Assembly: GCF_000159235.2 (NCBI RefSeq)
Contig: NZ_ACGK02000001.1
Coordinates: forward strand, 806,001-870,000
DNA length: 64,000 bases
Source: Fannyhessea vaginae DSM 15829
GTDB lineage: Bacteria; Actinomycetota; Coriobacteriia; Coriobacteriales; Atopobiaceae
Direction: 5' to 3'
Shown: positions 55,485 through 64,000 of the stretch, one piece after another
Numbering within the stretch: the stretch's first letter is position 1
How the letters are laid out: each line of letters opens with the position of its first letter
Program-made: the position numbers and the translations under genes
Notes under the pieces: model-generated
The model's database searches: none
Told to the model about the DNA's origin: nothing
The model's input: only the letters and a program-made list of their open reading frames with translations

Positions 55485-56498
55485 TTACGCGCGTGGATTT
55501 GCACGCCGCGCAGCGTCTTTTAAGGCATTAACAGAAACATGGGTATATATCTGTGTAGTTGCTAGGCTTGCATGTCCTAAAAGCTCCTGCACACTGCGTA
55601 AATCTGCACCATGTGACAACAACTCGGTTGCAAACGAATGACGCATCGTATGAGGAGTTGCTATTTCTTGAAGATGACTTAAACGCATGTAATGTTCAAA
55701 GACGTATCTTAGAGCTTGATCACTCATGGCCTTACCACGTGTTGAAATAAAAACGTGTTGATTAGTTTGAGCTTGCGCTTGATTTTTTTGTTTAGATAAC
55801 AAAACTGGCCGCGCGGTTGTCAGATACATATGCAAAATACGGGCACATTCGGGATATATTGGCACAATACGCTCTTTTGAGCCCTTACCAAAAAGCCTCA
55901 CCTGCTTTGAATCAAACGATATATCAGAAACGCACAAATGAGCAGCTTCAGATATACGACAACCTGTTGCATAAAGTAGCTCCAAGAGTGCGCGGTCTCG
56001 TAAACCGCATACCGTATCTTCTTGACATGTGGCAAGTAACTTTTCAATAGAAGATTCGCTTAAAACATGAGGTAGTGTTTTGGGAATCTTTGGACTTGCC
56101 AGCGCTGCCGCAGAATCTTTTTTGGTGAGTCCCTTACGAACAAGCCATTTATACCACGCTCGAATAGCAGATAAATGTCTATTAATCGTACGCGAAGCGT
56201 AGCGAGCTGCATATAATTGTGCTAAATATGACCGTAGCTGTTTATGCGAAATATCTAAGAGATCATAGGAGTTTTTTATAAGCCAACGCACATACGCTTT
56301 AAGATCTGTTTCATATGCACGAGTTGTGTTTGGCGATAAATTTTGAGTGGTCATAAGGTGCTGTATAAACGATTCCATAAGCTGCTGCACATATGCGGAA
56401 TATGAATCATCATCAGGTTTTATGCCACAAGCAGGTTTAACTTGTGAACAATTTATCTCTGTATGTTCGCTCGTTTTAGAAGATACACCATCACTCAT
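55485..56498 (-). CDS. Tyrosine recombinase XerC/XerD type
   Basis: Site-specific recombinase for chromosome dimer resolution. SAM-like N-domain (FIQHLMTTQNLSPNTTRAY), catalytic Arg in ATGCRISEA, Lys in GKGSKERIVP, HTMRHSFAT, GHASLATTQIYTHVS with the nucleophilic Tyr. An insertion (about 230-255, KQKNQAQAQTN) lies between core strands. 337 residues. ATG at 56498 chosen (GGTGAG upstream) over a GTG at 56513. XerC versus XerD cannot be told by eye; only one is in the window. Follows trmFO as in many Gram-positives (trmFO-xerC). Confidence 0.92.
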   Translation of the reverse strand: MSDGVSSKTSEHTEINCSQVKPACGIKPDDDSYSAYVQQLMESFIQHLMTTQNLSPNTTRAYETDLKAYVRWLIKNSYDLLDISHKQLRSYLAQLYAARYASRTINRHLSAIRAWYKWLVRKGLTKKDSAAALASPKIPKTLPHVLSESSIEKLLATCQEDTVCGLRDRALLELLYATGCRISEAAHLCVSDISFDSKQVRLFGKGSKERIVPIYPECARILHMYLTTARPVLLSKQKNQAQAQTNQHVFISTRGKAMSDQALRYVFEHYMRLSHLQEIATPHTMRHSFATELLSHGADLRSVQELLGHASLATTQIYTHVSVNALKDAARRANPRA

Positions 56499-56505
56499 AC
56501 AACAC

Positions 56506-57930
56506 TCACCCACATATATTGTTTAAAGTTGCAACATCTTGCACAACGTTTCCAACGAGAAGCTCAGGATGATTTTGAATGTAGGCACTAAGATCGGTTT
56601 CTGCACGAAGGGCGTAGGCTTTGTATCTATCTACTTTTGATTTAATTCTATGCTCAAGCACAGGCATAAGACCAAAATTAACATGCATCGGCTGATAGGT
56701 GCTTGTTTGAGGATTGGTTGCATAAGCTACAAGAGAGCCAAACGCACCCGTAACAGGTAGCTGTATAGAAGGATGATCCATAAGTTCGCAATAGGTATTA
56801 AGAGCTGCAAACAAACCAGAAGCTATAGCCTCTGTATATCCTTCTGTTCCTGTAATTTGCCCAGTAAGACGTATCTTGGTATGCGGAATCTTAAACGTAG
56901 TATCCAGGCATTTTGGAGCATCGACAAAAGAATTTCGGTGCATAACTCCATAACGGAAGAATTCTGCTTCTTCAAGGCCTGGAATCATACGAAACACACG
57001 CTTTTGTTCTCCCCAAAGCAAGTTTGTTTGGAAACCCACAAGATTATAAGCCGTTCTTTGAGAGTTTTCACTTCGCAATTGGCACACGGCATACGGTCTT
57101 GTAAATGCTGCACCAGAAGTATTAATGTGCAAATGGGGATGGTTTTTTGGATACGAAATTCCAACGGGTTTTAAGGCTCCAAAGCGCAGGGAATCAACGC
57201 CTGTTCTTGCAACTTCTTCAACAGGTTGACATGCCGAAAAAAGGTCTTTTTGCTCAAAGTCTTTTGAAATAGCTCGCTTTGCATTGATAAGCTCATGATA
57301 AAAGGCAAGATATCCATCCTTGGTAAACGGGCAGTTAAGATAGTCACCTTGTGCAGCTGATTGAGTGTCACAAGCGCAACTGTGCGCATACCGAGATTGC
57401 TTAAAAACAAGGTCAAAATTTATACTTTCGACGTCAACAATAGGAGCAGCAGCGTCAAAAAACGATAATGATGAAGAGCCAAGATAAGAAATAAGCTGAT
57501 TAAAAAGAGCGTCAGAACAAAGAGGGCCAGCAGCAATAACTACGTTTCCTTGAGGAATGTCAACTACTTCTTGATGATGTATTGTTATAAAGGGATTTTG
57601 TTCAAGCGCACACGTGACCAAACGCGAAAAAACGTCGCGATCAACTGCCAGTGCCCCGCCAGCTGGAACTTGAGCTTGAAAAGCAAACTTCACCAGATAT
57701 GAGCCCAACATTGAAAGCTCATGCTTTAATAAGCCCGCTGCGCTTTCTAATTTAAGACTCTTTAAAGAATTAGAACAAACAAGTTCTGCAAAGTTAGGAC
57801 TATGATGAGCAGGGCTCATTTTTGAAGGTTTCATATCATAGAGATCAACATAGATGTGTCGAGCCGCAAGCTGCAAAGCACATTCGCTACCAGCTAGACC
57901 TGCTCCTATGATAGTTACGCGCGGTTCCAT
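56506..57930 (-). CDS. trmFO: Methylenetetrahydrofolate-tRNA-(uracil-54-C5)-methyltransferase TrmFO
   Basis: Folate/FAD-dependent m5U54 methylation of tRNA. FAD motif VTIIGAGLAGSECALQLA, the family block MKPSKMSPAHHSPNFAELVCSNSLKS quoted in part, TGQITGTEGYTEA, and the end region LMPVLEH. 474 residues; start at 57930 with GAAAGG upstream. In the dprA-trmFO-xer run of Gram-positive bacteria. Confidence 0.95.
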   Translation of the reverse strand: MEPRVTIIGAGLAGSECALQLAARHIYVDLYDMKPSKMSPAHHSPNFAELVCSNSLKSLKLESAAGLLKHELSMLGSYLVKFAFQAQVPAGGALAVDRDVFSRLVTCALEQNPFITIHHQEVVDIPQGNVVIAAGPLCSDALFNQLISYLGSSSLSFFDAAAPIVDVESINFDLVFKQSRYAHSCACDTQSAAQGDYLNCPFTKDGYLAFYHELINAKRAISKDFEQKDLFSACQPVEEVARTGVDSLRFGALKPVGISYPKNHPHLHINTSGAAFTRPYAVCQLRSENSQRTAYNLVGFQTNLLWGEQKRVFRMIPGLEEAEFFRYGVMHRNSFVDAPKCLDTTFKIPHTKIRLTGQITGTEGYTEAIASGLFAALNTYCELMDHPSIQLPVTGAFGSLVAYATNPQTSTYQPMHVNFGLMPVLEHRIKSKVDRYKAYALRAETDLSAYIQNHPELLVGNVVQDVATLNNICG

Positions 57931-58010
57931 GTGTACCTTTCTCAAAATGAACTTATAAACTCATATCTTATGTATATAAGTTTAGCGTAAATTATTCCCA
58001 AGAAGAGAAC

Positions 58011-59033
58011 CTACAAGCTATCTTCGCTCTTTTTCCCATAGTATAGATACGCTTGAGTCGTTGGGGAAAATCGACCATCAATTAAGCGTTTAACTAAACC
58101 TTGTGCTTCAAAATCGCCCAAGGTAGAAAGAATCGTTATAATCTTTTCGTCGAGCTGTTGCGCTAAATCGTCTGCACGCATAGGATTTGCAAATAATGCA
58201 GACATAATTTTACCTAAATGCGGCTTGAGAGATTCAAAAGTTAAACGTAGCGAATTGAAATCCAAACTAATGCGCTCCTCAAGATCTTTTTCTGAGGTGA
58301 TAATCGCCGCTCCGTTGGCAATAAGTGCATTCGTACCATTTGAAAGTGGAGAAAAAATTGAACCTGGACAAGCATACAACATACGATTTAATTGAACGGC
58401 AGTTTCGGCAGTGCTCATTGTACCCGACTTATGATTTGCTTCACAGATAATAAGCACACGCGACAAAGCAGCAATGATCTTATTTCTTTTTGGAAATGCA
58501 TAACGCTTTGGCGAAGATCCCCAAGTTTCAAGCGCAACAACACAACCTCTACCATCTTTTGCTTCTTCAAAAATGTCTTTTGACGAGGATGGATATACTT
58601 TATCGGCTCCACATCCCGAAACGATACAAATACTCCCCTTTGCATCAAGCGCAGCACGCAAGGCAGCGTAATCACAGCCTTTCGCACCACCTGAAACTAC
58701 TGTTAAACCGCACTCCGCAGAAATACGTCCTGCGAGCTGTGCTAATGATTTTCCATAAGGTGTGGCATCGCGAGCTCCAATAATAGATATGCACGGTTTT
58801 TGTAGAACATCTGGATTACCTATTCCATACAAACGCTGCGGAGGATGCTCAAGGTCGTGTAGGGCACAAGGATAGTACGAATCTGCGTCCGTAAGCTCCC
58901 AACGTGCAGTATATGTATTCTGCACATGCGTACATGACAAAGCCATGTTGCACTCAGGCATACACACTTGTTGCGTTACTTGTGGCTCTATGGCGGCAGA
59001 TAAGTTATTATCTATGTTCACACATCTTCTCAT
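58011..59033 (-). CDS. dprA: DNA-protecting protein DprA
   Basis: Loads RecA onto incoming ssDNA in transformation. Rossmann core ISIIGARDATPYGKSLA, VVSGGAKGCDYAALRAAL, FPKRNKIIAALSRVLIICEA and SGTMSTAETA. A C-terminal winged-helix (about 265-330) is present. 340 residues, with an unusual N-terminal 40 residues rich in Cys. It overlaps the comM stop by 4 nt (ATGA). Confidence 0.95.
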   Translation of the reverse strand: MRRCVNIDNNLSAAIEPQVTQQVCMPECNMALSCTHVQNTYTARWELTDADSYYPCALHDLEHPPQRLYGIGNPDVLQKPCISIIGARDATPYGKSLAQLAGRISAECGLTVVSGGAKGCDYAALRAALDAKGSICIVSGCGADKVYPSSSKDIFEEAKDGRGCVVALETWGSSPKRYAFPKRNKIIAALSRVLIICEANHKSGTMSTAETAVQLNRMLYACPGSIFSPLSNGTNALIANGAAIITSEKDLEERISLDFNSLRLTFESLKPHLGKIMSALFANPMRADDLAQQLDEKIITILSTLGDFEAQGLVKRLIDGRFSPTTQAYLYYGKKSEDSL

Positions 59034-60595
59034 AAACTCCCTTTTCTATTCCTTAGCATACAAGCTTCCAGCATGTCCTCAACTTCAACGCGTTCATGTT
59101 CTGCCAAGTCTGCTATCGTTCGAGCAACATGTACAATACGCGACAAACCCCTACCCCCAAGTCCTGTTCTCAATGCTATTTGGTTAAGTTTAGATTTAGC
59201 TTCAGGCGACAGAGCTTCACGCGCAATACCTTTATTTTTTGATTGGTTGCCACCTGATTTTTGATCCATAACAGACGAAGCGCGCGAACATGCGCCACCT
59301 AAAGCGTCTTGTAGTTTCTCTTCACGTTGAGCTCTAAACGCACGAGCTTTTTCCACCATTGCTTGCATTTGGGCAGATGATAGACCTTGTACTCCATTAA
59401 GTATTTTTTGCGGTGAGGGACGTTGTATATCAATACACATATCGATACGATCAACTAAAGGTCCACTCAGCTTAGATTGATACTTTAAAATTTTTGCCTC
59501 GGTGCATACGCATTCATGATCACTATCACCTAAATATCCGCAGGGGCAAGGATTTGCAGCAGCAATAAACATAAACTTACCAGGAAAAACATACACTCCT
59601 TCTGCGCGAATAAGACGTACCTCACCTTCCTCAAACGGTTGGCGTAAGGTTTGTAACACATTCGAGGCAAATTCTGGTAATTCATCAAGAAAAAGTACAC
59701 CCGTATGAGCAAGCGATATTTCTCCAGGTAAAACTGGCCTTCCCCCACCTATAAGCCCTGCAGTTGATATAGAATGATGCGGCGCTCTAAAAGGTGGAAT
59801 TCCTTGAGAAAGCAAGTCTAAAGGAAGTCCTGCTACCGAGTGAATAAGCAAAGCTTCGTCTTTCTGTGCAACACTTAAATGCGGAAGAATCGAAGGGATA
59901 CGTTGCGCAAGCATCGTTTTACCTGCACCTGGCGGTCCTATCATCAACAATCCATGATTGCCTGCTGCGGCTATCACACATGCACGTTTTGCAGCTTCTT
60001 GGTCTATGACATCTATAAAATCATAGGTATGAACAGGTTGGCTTAGGCGTTTTTTAAGAACCACCGCACTTGTATCGCTACATTTTCCCATAAGCCAAGG
60101 AATACCATTTATAAATTCGCTTAGACGCTGACAGTAAAGCGTATGCTTGGTATGAATATCGTTTACACTTAAAGCTGAACAAACCACCATTTTATGTAAA
60201 GCGCGCGCTAACTTATAATATGCCATATACCCTCGTATAGGACACACGCTTCCATCCAAGGCAAGCTCACCTATAAATAGACACTTTTCAATATCGGCTA
60301 AAGGCATCGAGTGCGTTAGATAGAGCAGTGCCACCGCAATTGGTAAATCAAATCCAGCTCCCGTTTTTCTTATCTCACCGGGTGAAAGATTGATAGTAAT
60401 ATGTTTTCTGGGTAAATTAACGCCTATGCTTTTAAGCGCACAGCGCACGCGAGAGCGAGATTCTAAAACCGATATATCAGGATTTCCCACAAGCGTTATC
60501 CCAGGAATACCACTTGAAGTAGAAACTTCAACTTTAACTGGAATTGCCTCTATTCCTCGCAGCATAGCCGTGTGAATGGTAACAGCCTCACTCAT
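59030..60595 (-). CDS. comM: ComM/YifB-family Mg chelatase-like AAA+ ATPase
   Basis: Branch-migration helicase acting in natural transformation in characterised members. N-terminal ChlI domain (SSGIPGITLVGNPD, LSPGEIRKTGAGFDLPIA), Walker A MIGPPGAGKTMLAQR, Walker B HTGVLFLDELPEF, zinc-like Cys cluster AANPCPCGYLGD then CVC, and a C-terminal helical lid. 521 residues. Start at 60595 overlaps yraN by 8 nt (ATGAGTGA). Confidence 0.95.
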   Translation of the reverse strand: MSEAVTIHTAMLRGIEAIPVKVEVSTSSGIPGITLVGNPDISVLESRSRVRCALKSIGVNLPRKHITINLSPGEIRKTGAGFDLPIAVALLYLTHSMPLADIEKCLFIGELALDGSVCPIRGYMAYYKLARALHKMVVCSALSVNDIHTKHTLYCQRLSEFINGIPWLMGKCSDTSAVVLKKRLSQPVHTYDFIDVIDQEAAKRACVIAAAGNHGLLMIGPPGAGKTMLAQRIPSILPHLSVAQKDEALLIHSVAGLPLDLLSQGIPPFRAPHHSISTAGLIGGGRPVLPGEISLAHTGVLFLDELPEFASNVLQTLRQPFEEGEVRLIRAEGVYVFPGKFMFIAAANPCPCGYLGDSDHECVCTEAKILKYQSKLSGPLVDRIDMCIDIQRPSPQKILNGVQGLSSAQMQAMVEKARAFRAQREEKLQDALGGACSRASSVMDQKSGGNQSKNKGIAREALSPEAKSKLNQIALRTGLGGRGLSRIVHVARTIADLAEHERVEVEDMLEACMLRNRKGSL

Positions 60596-61118
60596 AAAGC
60601 CCGTCCCATTCAAATGCAGACTGTATATGTCTTAGCTGAGCATGTGAATCATCCAATATTGCCAACGCAATAACATCAAAACGTATGTTTTCGCACATAG
60701 GATAAGCAGTGTTATAACTACGAGCCAAGGCAATATAGCGCGATTGTTTTTGTTTATCAACAGCAATCTCGGGAAAGAGCTCCCCTGATTTGTTTTGCAA
60801 GCGTGTTTTTACTTCAACAAAAACGGTCTCATCACCTTTTGAGGCAATGATATCAACTTCACCATCTGCGCATTTCCAATTACGATCCAAAATTTCAAAG
60901 TCCTGCCGTTCTAAAAAACAACAGGCAAGATTTTCACCCAACGCGCCAAGTTCCTTGCTATTTAAAGTGTTAACTGCGGACTTGCGCGGAGTATCAACCG
61001 ATTCGTTGGTTTTTTCTTTTGTCTGTCTCTTATTGCGTTTTGTAGTTTTTTTCTTGTGTGGTGCACAAGACTCGATAGGATCCGCTGAAGCTATCCTTGA
61101 TTCAAAATGTTCCTTCAT
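60588..61118 (-). CDS. yraN: YraN/UPF0102-family nuclease-like protein
   Basis: 176 residues. The C-terminal 110 form the UPF0102 fold: GENLACCFLERQDFEILDRN, then EVDIIA and FVEVKTR (a PD-(D/E)xK nuclease core) and QSRYIALARSY. The N-terminal 60 residues are extra, basic and Lys/Thr-rich. Function uncertain; family members sit beside comM/rnhB. SD GAAGGC before the ATG at 61118. Confidence 0.88.
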   Translation of the reverse strand: MKEHFESRIASADPIESCAPHKKKTTKRNKRQTKEKTNESVDTPRKSAVNTLNSKELGALGENLACCFLERQDFEILDRNWKCADGEVDIIASKGDETVFVEVKTRLQNKSGELFPEIAVDKQKQSRYIALARSYNTAYPMCENIRFDVIALAILDDSHAQLRHIQSAFEWDGLYE

Positions 61119-61264
61119 GCTGCCTTCTTTCCTGAAGCTTTGCCTAAAGGAAATTTTGAACCTACAAACATGCACAAAACTTGGCGCTAACTTGCAAAAA
61201 GCATATTTGTAGATAACTTAAAAAAATACTCGTAACAAAAGGAAAAATCGCATTACATAGATTC

Positions 61265-62077
61265 TTAAGCAACTGTAAAATGTTTACAGAATGATTTACG
61301 ATGCACAGGGCTTAAACCATAGGTTTTAATCGCATCAATATGTGCTTTGGAACCATAACCTTTATTTTCAGCAAAATGATATTGAGGATAACACACATCC
61401 AAATCTTGCATAAGACGATCACGAGCAACCTTTGCAACTATTGATGCGGCAGCAATAGAGGCAATACGGCTATCACCTTTTATCAGCGTTTTCTCTTTGG
61501 GATGTGCGTGAATAGGATTGCCATCAATCAACACACAATCTGGTTCAACACCAGTTTGCAAAATAGCACACTTCATGGTTTCGCGTAGGCATGAAACAAT
61601 ACCAAATCTGTCAATATCCTCAGGACTTGTAAATGCAATTCCAACCGCACGAGCATGCGCGCGAATTTGTGTATCTAGGCGCTCACGTTCCAAAGAGGTA
61701 AGTTTCTTTGAATCGTTAAGACCCCAAATGTGAGGCTCTTGGGGAAGAATCACCGCAGCTACTGCCAAAGGTCCAGCAAGAGGGCCGCGTCCGACTTCGT
61801 CAACACCCATGATGGTGCCAACGCCACCCAATTCCTCTTGAAGCACATACATACTATTAACACGAGCGCGCTCCTTGCACGCAAGGTCATAGCGCTTGGT
61901 TGCTCTTGTAACTGCTGCTTGTACGCTCTTGCGCTCGTCATGTGCATAGCGCTCAATTACCGCATTGAGCTCCTCAAAAGGAGTCTCGCGCAGAACGGTA
62001 ATAATATCTGAACATGTGAGTGTCTTTGTTTTACGCGCACCCTGTTCAATTTGTGTGTGAGATGTTACATTATCCAT
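61265..62077 (-). CDS. rnhB: Ribonuclease HII
   Basis: Removes ribonucleotides from DNA. IMGVDEVGRGPLAGPLAVAAV carries the first catalytic Asp/Glu, and LIDGNPIHAHP and SIVAKVARDRLM the others. 270 residues; about 85 N-terminal residues precede the catalytic fold, longer than E. coli RnhB but as seen in other Gram-positives. Followed downstream by yraN across 146 nt. Confidence 0.95.
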   Translation of the reverse strand: MDNVTSHTQIEQGARKTKTLTCSDIITVLRETPFEELNAVIERYAHDERKSVQAAVTRATKRYDLACKERARVNSMYVLQEELGGVGTIMGVDEVGRGPLAGPLAVAAVILPQEPHIWGLNDSKKLTSLERERLDTQIRAHARAVGIAFTSPEDIDRFGIVSCLRETMKCAILQTGVEPDCVLIDGNPIHAHPKEKTLIKGDSRIASIAAASIVAKVARDRLMQDLDVCYPQYHFAENKGYGSKAHIDAIKTYGLSPVHRKSFCKHFTVA

Positions 62078-62097
62078 GATAAGCTTTCATGACGAAC

Positions 62098-62118
62098 CTG
62101 GTACCTGGTACCTGGTAC
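62098..62118. repeat. Triple tandem CTGGTAC repeat
   Basis: Three exact copies of CTGGTAC lie just upstream of the rnhB start, between rnhB and the rplS terminator. Confidence 0.85.
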
Positions 62119-62180
62119 GCAATACATAAAGGGATAGACAAATTTTCGCGCTCATACCAATATAAAATATAGGCGATAAC

Positions 62181-62206
62181 AAAAAAAGCCACCCGAAGGT
62201 GACTTT
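62181..62206 (-). terminator. Terminator after rplS
   Basis: Minus strand AAAGTCACC TTCG GGTGGCTTT with a T run: UUCG tetraloop, 7-bp stem with one G-U pair. Confidence 0.92.
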
Positions 62207-62220
62207 TCATGAGGCTTAGC

Positions 62221-62562
62221 TTAGCGTTTCTCGCGAATGCGTGCTGCTTTTCCAACACGATCACGTAGATAGTAAAGCTTAGAACGATTAACGTCACCAT
62301 GACGTACAACCTCAAGCTTTGCAATCTTGGGTGAGTGAAGCGGGAACGTACGCTCAACCCCTACACCAAAGCTCATTTTACGAACAGTAAATGTTTCACG
62401 CGCGCCTGCACCGCTCATACGGATAACGTCGCCTTGAAACACCTGTTCACGCTCACGTTCACCCTCTTTAATACGATAGTGAACTTTAACATTGTCGCCA
62501 GGAATTACGTGTGGCAAATCTTCACGTATTTGCTGACGCTCAAGTGCTTGAATGTAATCCAT
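62221..62562 (-). CDS. rplS: 50S ribosomal protein L19
   Basis: 113 residues: [49 protein letters not shown] and [17 protein letters not shown]. Start at 62562 is the only one giving the family length; the frame extends further but without conservation. The SD is weak (GAGAATGG). Its 200-nt upstream region shows no clear promoter. Confidence 0.97.
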   Translation of the reverse strand: MDYIQALERQQIREDLPHVIPGDNVKVHYRIKEGEREREQVFQGDVIRMSGAGARETFTVRKMSFGVGVERTFPLHSPKIAKLEVVRHGDVNRSKLYYLRDRVGKAARIREKR

Positions 62563-62764
62563 TACACATCCATTCTCTAGAGGTGCCGACACATGTGAAC
62601 GACACATAGCTATACATACAAACTGAAATACTACCGCACAATTTGGGTTCAAACACGATAAAACTTAAAAGCTACAGAAACCTTCGCAATATGCACATGT
62701 TACCATGATAGACGCGTACGTAAAATGTGTGCATTCTTACACAACACAGTTCGATGAAACACAG

Positions 62765-63817
62765 TTATCTACGTACTTGTTGTTTTAAGATATAAGGCTT
62801 AATACGTTGTTCAACGAACGATATACCTTGTACAGAAATGAATGCAAAAAACAATGAAAGCGCACAGCTTAAAAGAGCAACACCGTACCAAGAAATTCCA
62901 ACAAAGAAATGTGCTACCAGTTGCTCGGTAGGAAATCCCCACAAAAAGATACTATATGAATAATCATGCTTCTGGCTGAAGTGCTCAAAAATGGGTTTTG
63001 TTCCCCATCCTCCCCATATGGTAAGGTAAGGAAAGAAAAGTAACATAGCAGCTAAGTCATGACCAAACAAGATGAGAAGAACACACAAAAGACAAGTCGC
63101 TAAACATAAACGGTGATCTAAAGGTACTTTATCTCTGTAAACCCAAATTTGAATACCAATATAAAACTCAAGTAATGCTCTGACAAAACTAAGCATCGTA
63201 TAGGATCCAAACAAATAGTAAAGAAGTGCAATTACCACAACAGCAACGTTGAGAGCACGCATGTATGTGTGCTTAAAATGCGTGAGCTTATAAAGGCCAA
63301 AACAAAAGAGGTAACATATAAACTCTGCGGTAATTGCCCAAAGAGATGCATTTACCACATGGGGATACGGATTGTTCTCAAAGACTCCCGGTAAAGCATG
63401 TATGGGAATAAGACAAATATTCAGCAGATAGCGGTAGGTATCAGCAGATGTAACGTACGCTTCAAAAGAATACGTAGTGACACATAATCCCAGTATAAAA
63501 ACTGAACAAAGCACGCAAAAAATTAACTCGGGGAATATACGCAATAGGCGGTTTTTGAAAAACTTCCTGACAGAAGAATGAGTTTCACAACTTTTTGCAA
63601 TAAGAATCCCACTGATAAGAAAGAAAAACGCAACAGCAATACCACCGATACTTAAACGATTTTGCGTAATAACGTCTAAAGGAGTGCCAAGAGCGCCTGA
63701 TCCTTCACTTACCGTAAAGGAATGCGAAAAAATAACAGAAAATGCAGCTATAAAACGTAAAAAATTAAGATTATTATGCCGTGTAAGCACACGCGTATTA
63801 AAAGGCAGATCTTGCAT
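62765..63817 (-). CDS. Acyltransferase family 3 membrane protein (OatA/NodX-like)
   Basis: 350 residues, about ten hydrophobic segments. LNFLRFIAAFSVIFSHSF, FFFLISGILIAKS and RLLRIFPELIFCV are typical of acyltransferase-3, which O-acetylates peptidoglycan, polysaccharide or lipids. There is no appended SGNH domain. The 50-nt upstream region has a weak TATAAA near 63840. Substrate unknown. Confidence 0.87.
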   Translation of the reverse strand: MQDLPFNTRVLTRHNNLNFLRFIAAFSVIFSHSFTVSEGSGALGTPLDVITQNRLSIGGIAVAFFFLISGILIAKSCETHSSVRKFFKNRLLRIFPELIFCVLCSVFILGLCVTTYSFEAYVTSADTYRYLLNICLIPIHALPGVFENNPYPHVVNASLWAITAEFICYLFCFGLYKLTHFKHTYMRALNVAVVVIALLYYLFGSYTMLSFVRALLEFYIGIQIWVYRDKVPLDHRLCLATCLLCVLLILFGHDLAAMLLFFPYLTIWGGWGTKPIFEHFSQKHDYSYSIFLWGFPTEQLVAHFFVGISWYGVALLSCALSLFFAFISVQGISFVEQRIKPYILKQQVRR

Positions 63818-63869
63818 ATATCAGTAATCCATATCTTTATATCGTCCCAGTTAAACTAGAAGGTGGAAC

Positions 63870-63908
63870 AAAAAAAACGGTACAACCTTCATACAAAGAT
63901 TGTACCGA
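63870..63908 (-). terminator. Terminator of a gene beyond the right edge
   Basis: Minus strand CGGTACAA ... TTGTACCG (perfect 8-bp arms, 15-nt loop region) followed by eight T residues. It marks the 3' end of a minus-strand gene located to the right. Bases 63909-64000 contain no frame; a TATAAT lies at 63967-63972. Confidence 0.8.
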
Positions 63909-64000
63909 ATTTACACATCTGCTAACGAATGTGCACAGAATCAAAAGAACTGAACACTTTGCACGGTATAATACGCTCTATGTGAACAACAGCAACTATT

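Noticed and set aside
1..64000. CRISPR array, IS element, prophage or toxin-antitoxin pair
   Set aside because: I saw no spaced direct repeats, transposase motifs, phage structural genes or paired small toxin/antitoxin frames; the only tyrosine recombinase is the housekeeping Xer type beside trmFO.

Overview
The window reads as chromosomal DNA of a small-genome, A+T-rich member of the Actinomycetota, most likely class Coriobacteriia and probably the Atopobiaceae (Atopobium/Fannyhessea type). Supporting this are a GarA-like FHA gene next to an FtsR-type MerR regulator, a lexA / TM-LysM gene / nrdR cluster as in other actinobacteria, an actinobacterial-style LexA box, and SpoVS and RNase Y/RNase J in a non-sporulating setting. 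The taxonomic call is inference. Gene density is high. Apart from one short unexplained stretch beside a tRNA, I see no prophage, IS element, CRISPR array or plasmid module.

Layout. 1-12.5 kb (+): the 3' end of pnp, then rnj (RNase J), ftsK, a RodZ-like gene, yajQ, rimO, pgsA, cinA C-terminal domain, and SOS-controlled recA-recX. 12.7-20.1 kb (-): a complete tryptophan operon trpEGDCFBA behind a long leader that contains a recognisable tRNA-Trp T-box. 20.3-27.5 kb (+): rny, a GHKL-type ATPase, spoVS, miaB, miaA and hflX. 27.5-30.7 kb: lexA with a membrane acetyltransferase-like gene on the minus strand, divergent from a small TM-LysM protein (candidate SOS division inhibitor), nrdR and dut. 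30.7-34.8 kb (+): two NCS2 nucleobase permeases and trxB. 35-41.8 kb (-): clcA, an NlpC/P60 hydrolase, apt, ftsR-like, garA-like, ridA-like, a GcvT-like protein and a second CDP-alcohol phosphatidyltransferase. 41.9-43.6 kb: three tRNAs and a glycerol facilitator. 43.8-55.2 kb (-): proS, a DUF3784-like gene, ispG, rseP, dxr, cdsA, uppS, frr, pyrH, tsf and rpsB, the classic translation/isoprenoid/envelope string. 55.5-62.6 kb (-): a Xer recombinase, trmFO, dprA, comM, yraN, rnhB and rplS. 62.8-63.8 kb (-): an acyltransferase-3 family protein.

How the genes work together. Many adjacent genes are translationally coupled by 4-nt ATGA or 8-nt ATGNNTRR overlaps. Visible control devices are the T-box leader of trpE, LexA boxes at recA and lexA, a structured leader before rpsB, and several strong intrinsic terminators. 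The best candidates for under-described biology are the GHKL ATPase placed between rny and spoVS, a roughly 100-residue insertion in the site-2 protease RseP, a TrpA with an unusual N-terminal insertion, the multi-element trp leader, and the paired-arm rpsB leader.
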